A program made the translations under genes and the position numbers. Below, in pieces: positions 27,224 through 35,529 of a DNA stretch of 64,000 bases (its first letter is position 1; each line of letters starts with the position of its first letter). Below the pieces are notes generated by a model that was not told the DNA's origin, ran no database searches, and worked only from the letters and a program-made list of their open reading frames with translations. This stretch comes from Streptomyces sp. NBC_00683 (GTDB lineage: Bacteria; Actinomycetota; Actinomycetes; Streptomycetales; Streptomycetaceae), in the NCBI RefSeq assembly GCF_036226745.1, contig NZ_CP109013.1, positions 7,502,001 through 7,566,000 of the forward strand, written 5' to 3'.

Positions 27224-28148
27224 TCACAGCGCGCCGAACCACATGTCCGCGAGCGAGTCCAGCGTGCCGTCGGCAGGAGCGGACAGTTCCCGCAGATACC
27301 AGGGAAGGTTGCTGTACACGTGCAGCAGCGTGTACGCGAGGAGTTCGGACCGGTTCGAAGGTCCGGCCGTACGCCTTCGACAGCCTCCCCATCAACTGCG
27401 GGTCCCCACGCGTCACGAAGAGTCCGACAGCCACGAAGTCGTAGGCAGGGTCGCCGATCATGGCGGGCTCGAAATCGAACAGCCCGGTGAGCCGTGGGCC
27501 CCCCGCATCCACGAGCAGGTGCTCGCGCATGAACTCCGTGTGCAGGAGGGCGGAGCGAGGGGCGGATGGCGGCCGCACCCGGTCGAGGAAGCCGGGGATC
27601 TGCTCCGACCAGGCTTCCGCCAGCCCCCGCTTCTGCTGCCGCACGACCGCGCCCGCACGCTGCCGGGCCACGAACGCACTCCAGTCCCCGGGACCGAGCA
27701 CATCCGCGAGCGGCTCGGTGCCGAGTGTGTGCAGGGCGGCGAGCGTCTCACCGGCCTCGCTCACGATCCGCTCGTGGTCCGCCCGCGGCATGCGGTCCCA
27801 GGCGACGGCGAGGCCTTCACCGCGCAGCCGGGACATCAGGACGTACTGCCAGCCGTTCTCGTACGCTCCGAAGCCGTGCACCTCGGGCGTGGCGACGGGC
27901 AGCCGCCGCTGGACATGGGTCAGAACCCGTCCTTCGGCGATGCCGTCCTCGGCAGCCGCGCCCGGGAACAGCTTGAGCACGTGCTCGTCCCCGACCGCGT
28001 ACACCGGCTGGGAGCCTTCCGGGAAGCGGGTGAGCGGGGCTCCCGCGAGCCCGAGCCGCGCACAGAGGTCCTCCGCGCCGGGACGCATCACGGCCTCGTC
28101 CGGGACGACCGCGTCCCACTCCTCGTCCGTATTCACCTCAGGCAGCAT
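27224..28148 (-). pseudogene. APH-like phosphotransferase, frameshifted near its 3' end
   Basis: Residues from ATG 28148 show the aminoglycoside phosphotransferase/choline kinase fold (YVLMSRLRGE, LFDFEPAMIGDPAYDF). The catalytic loop reads LLHTEFMREHLL where the family has HGDLHxxN, so Asp and Asn are replaced. At 27350-27351 one extra C (plus strand) shifts the frame. Removing it gives FEPSELLAYTLLHVYSNL and then PWYLREL, ending FGAL at 27224, which fits the family tail. As sequenced, the shifted frame runs 330 codons or less, to 27219, with a nonsense tail. It is a recent mutation or a sequencing error. The start is uncertain (a GTG at 28211 is possible). Confidence 0.7.
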
Positions 28149-28284
28149 GCGCTGCACCGTATGGAGGGGGAGAACAGATGGCAACGCGGTTTCCCGGCGG
28201 CCGGTCGGCACGGCGCAGTGCCCCGGGGTGCGGCCGGCCGTAGCGTGGACGGAAAGTCTCCGAGCGGACGGACAGGTACCCGCG

Positions 28285-28653
28285 ATGGCCGGTGAGGTCT
28301 CCTTCTTCGAACTGGGCGCGGGCGACCCCGAGCAGGCGCGGACGTTCTACGGCGGGCTGTTCGGCTGGACCTTCGACCGCGGCCCGGCCGACGGAGGCGG
28401 GTTCGCGATCGGCACACCCAATGTCCCCGGCGGGCTGCACGGCGGGGACGCGGGCGCGAGCCCGTACCTGTTCTTCGCCGTCGACGACATGGCGTCCGCA
28501 GTGGCACGCGTCCGCGAACTCGGCGGCCGGGTCGACGACATCGACCTGGGAAGCGACGAGGGGTCGGTCGCCAGGTTCGGCCGCTTCCAGCTCTGCCACG
28601 ACGACCAGGGCTCCCCCTTCGGACTGCACCAGCCGCCGGAGCGAAGCTCCTGA
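28285..28653 (+). CDS. VOC-superfamily (glyoxalase/bleomycin-resistance fold) protein
   Basis: 122 residues with a single paired beta-alpha module set: VSFFELGAGDPEQARTFYGG, LFGWTF, PYLFFAVDDMASAVARV, ending HDDQGSPFGLHQ. A TAGCGT box at 28246-28251 is a likely -10 for a leadered transcript. Substrate unknown. Confidence 0.85.
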   Translation: MAGEVSFFELGAGDPEQARTFYGGLFGWTFDRGPADGGGFAIGTPNVPGGLHGGDAGASPYLFFAVDDMASAVARVRELGGRVDDIDLGSDEGSVARFGRFQLCHDDQGSPFGLHQPPERSS

Positions 28654-28668
28654 CGCCCGCGCCGACAG

Positions 28669-28839
28669 TCAGGCCGCCTCGACACCGCCCTGCACCGAGG
28701 CCCCCCACTCGACCAGCAGTCGTTCGTACTCCCGGCGGGACTCCGGGGACACCAGGCCGCCGTCGACGAGCGCGCGGATCTCCGCGTTCAGCTCGGCGAG
28801 TGAGCGGACAGGCGTCGGCTCGGAGGGCATGGTGGGCAT
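28669..28839 (-). CDS. Small conserved protein A (56 aa), leaderless
   Basis: 56 residues beginning MPTMPSEPTPVRSLAELN with the core AEIRALVDGGLVSPESRREY then ERLLVEWGA. A paralogue lies at 34052-34228 with the same layout. On the minus strand TCACCCGTACAAT ends 6 nt before the ATG; TACAAT is a good -10 box, so the message should start at the ATG. Two homologues with matching upstream DNA argue that it is a real gene. Function unknown. Confidence 0.75.
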   Translation of the reverse strand: MPTMPSEPTPVRSLAELNAEIRALVDGGLVSPESRREYERLLVEWGASVQGGVEAA

Positions 28840-29013
28840 GCGCAGATTGTACGGGTGACCGGGGTGTCACGGCGGCGACGGGTCACTGGTCGCCGCTGAC
28901 CTGGGCGTTGTGGTGTTGCCGGCTCCTGCCGTGGCCCGCGGGGCGGCGTCGGCCACTGCCCCGCACCGAAATCGACGTGCGATGCGGCTCGGGGGAGTGT
29001 CACAGTCCCTGTC

Positions 29014-29505
29014 GTGACCTTGATGGACGTACTTGTCGACTTCTCCCGCACCGGCCGGATCGGGCCCCTGAGCTGCGGAATGTCCCTGGACGAGGCGGAA
29101 GACCTTCTCGGCCCCGGGCGCCCGCACCCCGCCCACATCATGCTGGGACCCGATACCGACGGCTACCCGTACTCCTGGCACGGGCTGCAGCTGGTCATCA
29201 CCCAGCGGGCCGTGAGCGGGCTGTGGCTCAACATCCGGCCCGGCTCGACCGCCAAGCTTCCTCCGCCGGTCCTGCCCGATTCCGAGTCCTACGGGACCAC
29301 CGTCCTCCGCGAGGACCTGATCGCCGCCCTCGACGACGCCGACTGCCGGCATGAGGTCAACAGCACTCTCACCTTCGGCCGGCAGTCAAGCCTCATCACC
29401 CGTCCCGCCGAGGTCTGCGCGGTCTTCAGCCTGCCGGGACGGGACAACCAGGTGCCGCACCGTGATCGGCACTACCTCGACGTGATGCACAAGCACACCG
29501 ATTGA
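29014..29505 (+). CDS. Hypothetical protein, 163 aa
   Basis: Soluble protein, no family recognised. It has a compact N-terminal part (SCGMSLDEAEDLLGPGRPHP) and a mid segment YSWHGLQLVITQRAVSGLWL that looks like SMI1/immunity-type small proteins, but this is only an impression. The GTG start has no good ribosome site; an ATG at 29023 is an alternative. Codon bias is good throughout. Confidence 0.65.
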   Translation: MTLMDVLVDFSRTGRIGPLSCGMSLDEAEDLLGPGRPHPAHIMLGPDTDGYPYSWHGLQLVITQRAVSGLWLNIRPGSTAKLPPPVLPDSESYGTTVLREDLIAALDDADCRHEVNSTLTFGRQSSLITRPAEVCAVFSLPGRDNQVPHRDRHYLDVMHKHTD

Positions 29506-29606
29506 CGCAGCGGCGCCCTCGACGCACAACCGCGCACGGCCGGACGTGGCGCGTCAGGTGGGGACCCAGACATGACCGAAATCCATCAACATGCGGAAAT
29601 TGGGGG

Positions 29607-30071
29607 ATGCATCGGCAGACGGCACGGATGATGAACCGGATGAGAGCCACAGTCGGGACCGTCCTCATCGCCCTCGCCGCCACCCTCGCTCTGAGCGGTT
29701 GCGCCGACGGCGACGGCAGCAACAGCAAGAACGGCGGAAGCAGCACGGGCATCGACGGGGTCCAAGGCGGGAGCAAGGCCGCTGCGGTCGCCTACAAGAT
29801 CACCGAACGGGAAGAGGCGGGCGCCGTCAGGAACGTCCTCGTCCAGGTCGACAGCGACGACCAGCTCCGTGCCGTCTTCGATGCCGTGAAGGCCGAACTC
29901 ACCGAAGAGGCCGTCTACGTCGTCGGCATCGAATGCACGACCGGCGGGGACGAGTACGACCGGCGCCTCGCCAACGGGCGCTACGTCGTAGGGGCAGTTG
30001 GAGCAGCAGAGGCGGGACTCCCGGCAGGCACCACCGAGTACCAGGCCGCAGGCGGCACGTGCCCGGCCTGA
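29607..30071 (+). CDS. Putative lipoprotein, 154 aa
   Basis: Lipoprotein signal peptide with core VGTVLIALAATLALSGC (Cys32 from the ATG at 29607; start codons at 29628, 29631 and 29640 are also possible and give shorter n-regions). A Gly/Ser-rich linker and an alpha/beta domain follow (RNVLVQVDSDDQLRAVFDAV, VYVVGIECTTGGDEYDRRLA) with a lone Cys pair. Exported and membrane-anchored; role unknown. A perfect terminator follows. Confidence 0.75.
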   Translation: MHRQTARMMNRMRATVGTVLIALAATLALSGCADGDGSNSKNGGSSTGIDGVQGGSKAAAVAYKITEREEAGAVRNVLVQVDSDDQLRAVFDAVKAELTEEAVYVVGIECTTGGDEYDRRLANGRYVVGAVGAAEAGLPAGTTEYQAAGGTCPA

Positions 30072-30087
30072 CGCCTCACCGCACGGC

Positions 30088-30117
30088 GAAGCCCCGGGCC
30101 TGAAGGCCCGGGGCTTC
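30088..30117 (+). terminator. Terminator of the lipoprotein gene
   Basis: Perfect 13-bp stem GAAGCCCCGGGCC/GGCCCGGGGCTTC with a TGAA tetraloop, 16 bp after the stop. Confidence 0.85.
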
Positions 30118-30126
30118 TGTACGTTC

Positions 30127-30282
30127 ATGGCGGTCTCCGGTCGCTCGCACGAAATTGACGAGCAGTCCCACGCCCAGCAGTGGAAGATGTCCGTCGGTTG
30201 GCACATACGGGAGCGCCCCGGCGAAGAGCAGATCCAAGCCCGCATGCTCGCCCGGCGCAGCGCCCGGAACAAGAAGACCTGA
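30127..30282 (+). CDS. Possible small protein (51 aa) upstream of the RNA ligase
   Basis: Frame MAVSGRSHEIDEQSHAQQWK... ending ARRSARNKKT, basic at its C-terminus, 19 bp before the RNA ligase start. No homologue known to me and no clear ribosome site. It may be a leader-type ORF, a degraded gene end, or chance. Confidence 0.3.
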   Translation: MAVSGRSHEIDEQSHAQQWKMSVGWHIRERPGEEQIQARMLARRSARNKKT

Positions 30283-30301
30283 CCGCCCCGAGGAGTCCCC
30301 C

Positions 30302-31069
30302 ATGAGCGACAGCATCGATCTTGCCGCCCTGAACTCGGCAACCAAGTACCCGTCCATCCCGACCTATCACGTGCTCGGGGAGCGTGGCGCTCTCACCGAG
30401 GACGCCACCCCGTTCGTCGGCGATGTGATTCTCACCGAGAAGGTCGACGGAACGAACGCCCGCATCATCCAACTTCCGGGCGGTGACTGGTTCATCGGCA
30501 GCCGCGAGGAGCTTCTTGCCGCCCGGGGCGACCGGGTCACCAACCCGGCCCTGGGGATCGTGGGGGCGCTGCGCACCGTCGCCGAAGGCCTCTCCGCGAG
30601 GGATGGCATCAACGTCTTCTACCTGGAGGTGTACGGGGCGAAGGTGGGGGCTGCGGCCAAGCAGTACACCGGGACCGGGCAGGTCGGGTACCGGTTGTTC
30701 GACGTGGCGACGGTGCCGCTGGAGGTTCTGGACCGGCCTGTCGAGCGCATATCCGCATGGCGCGAGGGGGGCGGGCAGTCGTTCCTCACCGAGGAGGCCC
30801 TGACCATCGCCGCCGGCCTGGAAGGCATTGCGCTCACCCCCCGCCTCGACGTCATCGCGCCGGGAAGTCTGCCGACCGGTGTCGACGGGATGAGCGCCTG
30901 GCTCAACGCCAGTTGGCTGCAGACCAAGGTTGCGCTGGACGACCGGGCGACGGGCCGTGCGGAAGGTGTGGTGCTCCGTACCGCCGACCGTTCGGTGATC
31001 GCGAAGGCGCGGTTCGAGGACTACGCGCGGACTCTCAAGCGCCGTACCCAGACGGCCCGTACTCGCTGA
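30302..31069 (+). CDS. RNA ligase (T4 Rnl2-like nucleotidyltransferase fold)
   Basis: 255 residues with the ligase motifs in order: motif I EKVDGTNAR (adenylated Lys47), motif III-like FYLEVYG (about 116-122), motif IV AEGVVLRT, motif V IAKARFEDY. It joins RNA ends through an AMP-enzyme intermediate. GAGGAG lies 7 bases before the ATG. An RlaP-type nucleotidyltransferase gene follows after 390 bp, separated by a terminator and by the left copy of the uppP repeat. Likely role: sealing RNA cut by toxins or damage. Confidence 0.88.
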   Translation: MSDSIDLAALNSATKYPSIPTYHVLGERGALTEDATPFVGDVILTEKVDGTNARIIQLPGGDWFIGSREELLAARGDRVTNPALGIVGALRTVAEGLSARDGINVFYLEVYGAKVGAAAKQYTGTGQVGYRLFDVATVPLEVLDRPVERISAWREGGGQSFLTEEALTIAAGLEGIALTPRLDVIAPGSLPTGVDGMSAWLNASWLQTKVALDDRATGRAEGVVLRTADRSVIAKARFEDYARTLKRRTQTARTR

Positions 31070-31179
31070 CCGTCATGCCCCGCAAGGGCCGATGCTCCCC
31101 GTGCCGGCCCTGGCTCCCTGAACCGCCGCTCGCGGCATCGACGCCGTGAACACGGTCTGCCGATGACCGGCACACGACC

Positions 31180-31208
31180 GGGTCCGCCCTGAAGCCCAGG
31201 GCGGGCCC
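31180..31208 (+). terminator. Terminator after the RNA ligase gene
   Basis: 12-bp stem GGGTCCGCCCTG/CAGGGCGGGCCC (one G-T pair) with a 5-nt loop. It lies in the 390-bp gap 31070-31459, which otherwise holds only the uppP-derived repeat. Confidence 0.7.
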
Positions 31209-31241
31209 GAGGCGCGCCCGCACGGGGCCCCACGGGGTCTG

Positions 31242-31300
31242 CTCAGCCCGCGGATTCACCGGCGTGAGGACTCAGGACACCCGCGCCGATCAGGATGAAC
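31242..31300 (-). repeat. Duplicate of the uppP 3' end (att-like, left copy)
   Basis: 59 bp matching 36417-36475 with one mismatch (T for C at 31255). It includes the uppP stop codon and the codons for FILIGAGVLSPHAGESAG. Beyond 31300 the similarity fades at once. Same orientation as the intact gene 5.2 kb away. Confidence 0.85.
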
Positions 31301-31459
31301 CAAAGTACGCCCTGAGTGCCTACGAGCTCGACGTGCCGGAACTTGGAACCTGCCCTCGGTCGAATATCGGCTCGACCACAAGCCGTGCCTCTGTTGCCAT
31401 GGGGACCCCGCCTGCACCTGCAAGTGGCACCGGCCAGCCGAACCAACAAAGGATCATCC

Positions 31460-32149
31460 GTGAACGTCCTGCTCTCAGGGATCGTCGGCTCGACCGCCTA
31501 CGGCCTGGCCCGCCCAGGCTCCGACATCGACCGGCTCGGCTTGTTCGCCGCCAACACCGCTGACTTCCACGGGCTGCACCGGCCCACGGAATCCCACGTC
31601 ACCAACCACCCCGACCAGACACTCCATGAAGCCGCCAAGTGGTGCCGGCTTGCCCTCGGCGGAAACCCCACCGTCATGGAACTCGTCTGGCTACCCGACG
31701 ACCTGTACGAAGTCAGGACACCGCTCGGCGACGAACTCATAGACATCCGGTCCACGCTGCTCTCCGCGAAACGGGTCCGCGACGCCTACCTCGGCTACGC
31801 CACCCAACAGTTCAAACGGCTGTACGACCGCGGCGACGGATCGTTCTCCGCCGACACGAGGAAGCGCACCGAGAAGCACGCCCGCCACCTGCGCCGGCTA
31901 TGCCATCAAGGCTTCCAGCTGTACTCCACCGGCCACCTGCAGATCCGTGTCGACAACCCCGACGAGTACCACGAGTTCGGGGAGCAGGTAGCAGCCGACG
32001 CCATGGTTGCCCTCCCGATGCTCCAGCGGTACGAAGCCCTCTTCGACTCCACGACCAGCGTGCTGCCCGACAAGCCGGATGAGGCGCCGGCCGAGGCATG
32101 GCTCCGACGAGTTCGAGCCGCCCACTACGAACCGGTAACACAGGCATGA
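31460..32149 (+). CDS. RlaP-type nucleotidyltransferase (DNA polymerase beta-like, RNA repair)
   Basis: 229 residues. N-terminal minimal nucleotidyltransferase signature VGSTAYGLARPGSDID, i.e. GS followed by DxD, then the family stretch SHVTNHPDQTLHEAAKWCRL and GGNPTVMELVWLP, and a helical C-terminal half. This matches the predicted nucleotidyltransferase family Pfam calls RlaP, proposed to act with RNA ligases in RNA repair. GTG 31460 has AAAGGA 7 bases upstream. It lies just inside the island, with a ligase gene just outside. Confidence 0.85.
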   Translation: MNVLLSGIVGSTAYGLARPGSDIDRLGLFAANTADFHGLHRPTESHVTNHPDQTLHEAAKWCRLALGGNPTVMELVWLPDDLYEVRTPLGDELIDIRSTLLSAKRVRDAYLGYATQQFKRLYDRGDGSFSADTRKRTEKHARHLRRLCHQGFQLYSTGHLQIRVDNPDEYHEFGEQVAADAMVALPMLQRYEALFDSTTSVLPDKPDEAPAEAWLRRVRAAHYEPVTQA

Positions 32150-32169
32150 CCGCCCGACCCGCACAACAC

Positions 32170-32201
32170 AGCGGCCCCCACCCAACCGGGAGGGGGCCGC
32201 T
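32170..32201. terminator. Terminator between convergent genes
   Basis: 10-bp stem AGCGGCCCCC/GGGGGCCGCT followed by TTCGTT, between the RlaP-type gene and the convergent hypothetical gene. Confidence 0.75.
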
Positions 32202-32204
32202 TCG

Positions 32205-32543
32205 TTACACCAGGTTCGGTCGTGGCTCCGGCTGCAGAATTTCGATGCTAACCAGTTCCTTCGGTTCGCCAGGATCGGGGTCGACGTTCGAGTGCATCCG
32301 TCGGTATTCCGTTGAGTTGGTAGGACTGTTGCCGTCGAGGAAGACGGGTTCCACTTGGGTGGTGCTGGCGCCGCTGCGGTCGACCGATTCGACAAGAGCC
32401 CAGGTCAGGATCGGGAAGGAGAACTTGTCCTCAGTCTCGTGCGCCGTCCCCATGACGGACCGGAGCTCGACGCGAACGTGCCATCCGGGCTCGGCCGGGC
32501 TGATGGACAGGATGCGGTTGTTGAAGCGTTCCCAGTCGGACAC
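32205..32543 (-). CDS. Hypothetical protein, 112 aa
   Basis: Begins MSDWERFNNRILSISPAEPG; beta-rich with a WHVRVELRSVMGTAHETED core and a polar tail ending PEPRPNLV. The GTG at 32543 is set by GAGGAG 6 bases upstream. GC is lower than in the core. No family recognised. The 265 bp upstream to 32808 hold no gene. Confidence 0.65.
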   Translation of the reverse strand: MSDWERFNNRILSISPAEPGWHVRVELRSVMGTAHETEDKFSFPILTWALVESVDRSGASTTQVEPVFLDGNSPTNSTEYRRMHSNVDPDPGEPKELVSIEILQPEPRPNLV

Positions 32544-32808
32544 TGGATCTCCTCGGAGTGGTGTAGTCCACGGCCACGCCAAGTCGCGCCGCAGCGTGCG
32601 ACGCCGGCGAAGATCTGCAGATGTTCTCAGAACCGCGTCTACGGATGGCGCGCCGGACGGTAGGAAGCCCCCACCCTGGCCGGGAGGGGGGCGTCTCGTG
32701 TGTCAGGAACCAGCGCATCCGTGCCAGCGTCTTCCGGATCCCTGCGATCTAAGACGTCGCTTCTTATGGTGGCTGTTGGGGCCTGAGCCATGCAGGGATA
32801 CTGCTGCT

Positions 32809-33285
32809 GTGCTGTTGACGTGGATTGCTGAGGTGGCGGACGAGCCCTTGGTGCTGGAGCCAGCTGACCGGCGGGTGGAGTGGAAAACCAATACCTGGTC
32901 GCTGGGTGCGGCGGACGAGGACAGGGGCTCGTCCGCCGCCGAGGTGGTGGCTGCCTTCGAGTGGACTGCTGCAGCCATAAAGGAGCGCATTCTTGGTCTG
33001 AACTTCTCCGGGGCGGCGACGTTCTACGTGTGGCACGACGAACAGGCCCGGCAACTCCGGTGCTCGACCGGCTCCGTGCCCCCGGACGCGTTGCCGTTCG
33101 GCGGTACCTATGTGGCTTCCGACGATCTCGGTCCGATCGTCGAGGGCTTCTTGGCAGACAGGGAGCCCGGCTCCATCGCGTGGTCGGACCTGGAGGACGT
33201 GCAGAGCCGCTCGGAGCAGACCGAGACCGAGTCGGAGATCGCACCCTTCCACGTCTGGGTCAGCAGTGTCGGAGCCTCGCACTGA
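32809..33285 (+). CDS. Hypothetical protein, 158 aa, carried within the IS-derived unit
   Basis: Begins at GTG 32809 (MLLTWIAEVADEPLVLEPAD) and reads as a compact alpha/beta protein with AATFYVWHDEQARQLRCSTG and C-terminal EIAPFHVWVSSVG. AGGGA lies about 11 bases upstream. No family recognised; the style (short, acidic, domain-like) resembles immunity proteins of contact-toxin systems, which is only a guess. It sits between the left IR and the transposase remnant. Confidence 0.6.
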   Translation: MLLTWIAEVADEPLVLEPADRRVEWKTNTWSLGAADEDRGSSAAEVVAAFEWTAAAIKERILGLNFSGAATFYVWHDEQARQLRCSTGSVPPDALPFGGTYVASDDLGPIVEGFLADREPGSIAWSDLEDVQSRSEQTETESEIAPFHVWVSSVGASH

Positions 33286-33315
33286 CTGGCCCTGCCTGTC
33301 CACGCGGACGAGGCG

Positions 33316-33792
33316 GCGGTGACAAAGCTGGCTGTCGTGCATGTTGGCACCGGAAATGCCCAGCGACAGCGGCAGTCCGTTCCGATCGGTGACCAGATGG
33401 ATTTTCGAGCCCAACTTGCCACGGTCGGTCGGATTCGGTCCCGTCAGAAGCCCCCTTTTGCCGCCCGGACACTGACCGAGTCGATCGCGCACCGCGACCA
33501 GTCCAGCTCGCCCTGGGCCCCGAGTCCGTCCAGAACCACACGGTGGAGCCTGGCCCACACTCCACCGGGAGAACCGCCGGTAGACCGTCTGCCAAGCCGG
33601 GCCGAACTCCGGTGGAAGCTGGCGCCACGTACAGCCCGAGGTAGCCACAAAGATGACCGCCGCCAGAACCTCCCGGTCACCCGCTCGACGCCGGCCCCCG
33701 CCCTGCGGACGCTTCACATTCATGGGCGGGACCACTCGCCGAAACAGCTCCCACAACTCTTCCGGCACCAACCGCTCAACCAGATCCGCCAT
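33316..33792 (-). pseudogene. IS5-family (IS427-like) transposase, truncated and frameshifted
   Basis: Reads MADLVERLVPEELWELFRRV ... TSGCTWRQLPPEFGPAWQTV, then YRRFSRWS in one frame. It continues VWARLHRVVLDGLGAQGELD in another (about 33460-33570), and returns to the first for LTGPNPTDRGKLGSKIHLV and LSLGISGANMHDSQ. The catalytic C-terminal DDE part after MHDS is missing. It cannot make an active enzyme. The first frame change may reflect the programmed shift of this group; the second is decay. Confidence 0.85.
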
Positions 33793-34051
33793 GCATAGCT
33801 CAACGAATGATCAAGCCATAAGAATAGATGTCTTATTCGGTGTACGGCTGGCTCGTCGCCTGCCGCTCGGCCTCGACGGCTGCACGGCAAAGCTGGATCA
33901 GGTGTTCGCTCGGTTTCGCCACGGCGGGATCTTTAGCGCCACCACTGACAGCGGGCCGTCCGCCATGCTGGCGGCAATGCTCCTCGGGATCCTCCCGGGA
34001 CACCTGGCGGTGACGGCCGCCGCCCCCTTTGAGCGCCTAACCGGGCCCGGC

Positions 34052-34228
34052 TCAGGCCGCCTCTGCGTCGGTCCGCGACGCCACCGCCCACTCGACGAGC
34101 AGCTGCTCGTACTCCCGCTGCCCCTCCGGTGTCAGCGTGCCATCGGACCGGGTCCGGAGATCACGGATCTCCTCGTTGACCACGGCGGCAGGACGCACAG
34201 AGCCGGGTACGGCAGGGGAGTTGGGCAT
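34052..34228 (-). CDS. Small conserved protein B (58 aa), paralogue of 28669-28839
   Basis: 58 residues; core NEEIRDLRTRSDGTLTPEGQ, then REYEQLLVEWAVA, tail TDAEAA, aligned end to end with the 56-residue copy (REYERLLVEWGAS, GVEAA). Upstream DNA TCACCCGTAGAAAcggcgcATG also mirrors that copy, with a weaker -10 box. The 215 bp before it (33837-34051) hold no supported gene. Confidence 0.7.
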   Translation of the reverse strand: MPNSPAVPGSVRPAAVVNEEIRDLRTRSDGTLTPEGQREYEQLLVEWAVASRTDAEAA

Positions 34229-34266
34229 GCGCCGTTTCTACGGGTGAGGGCTGACAGCCGCCCAGC

Positions 34267-34722
34267 TCAGAGGGCGACCCGGTAGAACACTTTCCCCTGG
34301 TGCTGCTTGACGCCGAGGGCCTCGTACAGGGCGAGAGCAGGAGGGTTGTCGGTGTCGGCGGTCCACTCGACACGCGAGCATCCTGCAGCCGCCGCAGCCT
34401 CGTTCAGCGCGGCCATGAACGCGCGGGCCACACCGCGGCGCCGAGCGGACTCGCGGACGTACAGCTCCTTCAGGTACAGGCTGCTGCTCGCCCCGGCCGC
34501 CGGCCAAAGGAACATGTAGGAGGCCAAGCCGAGGACGTCGTCGCCGTCCCGGGCAAGGAGCACGGTGGCGTGCGGGCGCTCCCGGAACAGGGCGGACCTG
34601 ATCTGTGCTTCATTGGCCGGCGTGCTGTCGCCGCCGTAGTAGCCCTCGATCTCCCCGAGAAGAACCGAGATCGTCTTAGTGTCCGCCACCGTTGCCGCGC
34701 TGATCTCCACCGCTAGTCCCAT
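34267..34722 (-). CDS. GNAT family N-acetyltransferase
   Basis: 151 residues of the GNAT fold: motif A YLKELYVRESARRRGVARAF with the acetyl-CoA Q/RxxGxA-type loop, and motif B EWTADTDNPPALALYEALG. Substrate unknown. The ATG at 34722 has no clear ribosome site; a GTG at 34710 is possible. Its 5' end overlaps the tail of the upstream broken regulator, with which it may have been co-transcribed. Confidence 0.85.
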   Translation of the reverse strand: MGLAVEISAATVADTKTISVLLGEIEGYYGGDSTPANEAQIRSALFRERPHATVLLARDGDDVLGLASYMFLWPAAGASSSLYLKELYVRESARRRGVARAFMAALNEAAAAAGCSRVEWTADTDNPPALALYEALGVKQHQGKVFYRVAL

Positions 34723-35523
34723 CGCCAAGGGGTAGCGCCAGGATCTCGCGCAACACCCGCACCTCCGACATGGCTCGTGCCTCGGGAACCCTAGCTGCAA
34801 CATCATTTGCGCGGTAGACGATCAAAGCGAATCGGCGGGACGGGGCCAAGCCGACCAGTGTGTTCGTCGCCGGCTGGGCTGCGCCGGCTGCATCGCCCTC
34901 AGCAGCCAGGCACATCGCCTGATCGAGATGGACCAGCGCCCGGTCCATGTGGTCTGACTCCGGGTACAGCTCGAGCGCCCGCTCCTCACGCGCACGGCCC
35001 GTCTCGCCCAAGTGCGTCCATGGGTTCCCGGCATGGAAGCGCAGCTGGGACTCGGAGTACCCGAAGGCCGACCCGACTTGCTCCTCGACGGGCAGCCGCT
35101 GCAGGGCGACCTCGGCGGCGCCCAGGGCGACCGCGACTTCCGGCCTCGCCCGAGCCGCGAAAGCGCGCGGGCCTCAAGCGGGGCCGCGAGCGCCGGGCCA
35201 ACGCACGGCAGCCCGCCGGCCAGCACCTGGGCCCGGCAGGCAAGTTCGACAGCACCCTCTATGTCTGAGCTGTAGTACAGCTGGTACGCCTCCTGCGCGT
35301 ACATCCACGCCAGCGTCGCCCTGTCCTCAGCCGCCGCAGCTGCGGTTCGGCCGGTCCGCCACCAGGCGAGGGCGCGGGAGTCGCCCAGCTTGAGCAGGGT
35401 CAGCGCCATCAGGCCGGACATCTGCGCCGCGGCGATGAGGAGGCGCTTGCGGACGGGCGCGCCCTGTCGGCCGGTCAGCAGCAGCCGCAGGTCCCCGAAG
35501 TCTGAGAGAAGCTGGGGCAGGAG
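34676..35523 (-). pseudogene. XRE-type regulator, C-terminal TPR region only, frameshifted
   Basis: From about 35523 the frame reads LLPQLLSDFGDLRLLLTGRQ, QMSGLMALTLLKLGDSRALA and AEDRATLAWMYAQEAYQLYY up to SRLGRG. Near 35150 the match moves to another frame: EVAVALGAAEVALQRLPVEE, then LGETGRAREERALELYPESD to the stop at 34676. This is the TPR half of a common Streptomyces HTH-TPR regulator. The N-terminal HTH is absent, cut off where the neighbouring hypothetical gene ends. Two lesions make it a pseudogene. Confidence 0.75.
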
Positions 35524-35529
35524 GAATCG

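Larger units (their letters stand above)
32750..33836. mobile_element. IS5-type element derivative with terminal inverted repeats and a replaced 3' half
   Basis: Ends TAAGAC(G)TC(GC)TTCTTATGG at 32750-32769 and its inverse at 33817-33836 match at 17 of 20 positions and read TA|AGAC at the outer edges, so a TA target duplication is possible. Inside are the 5' two-thirds of an IS5-family transposase (minus strand) and, where its 3' part should be, a separate plus-strand gene. Confidence 0.6.

Noticed and set aside
29998..30282. 94-codon frame over the lipoprotein end and terminator
   Set aside because: It crosses a perfect terminator hairpin; only its last 51 codons were kept, at low confidence.
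31243..31449. 68-codon minus-strand frame ending like UppP
   Set aside because: Only the last 20 or so codons match; it is the 3' fragment of uppP, treated as a repeat, not a gene.
33837..34051. Plus-strand frame reading LDGCTAKLDQVFARFRHGGI
   Set aside because: No start signal, no family, and the frame continues through the small gene on the other strand; probably non-coding debris next to the IS end.
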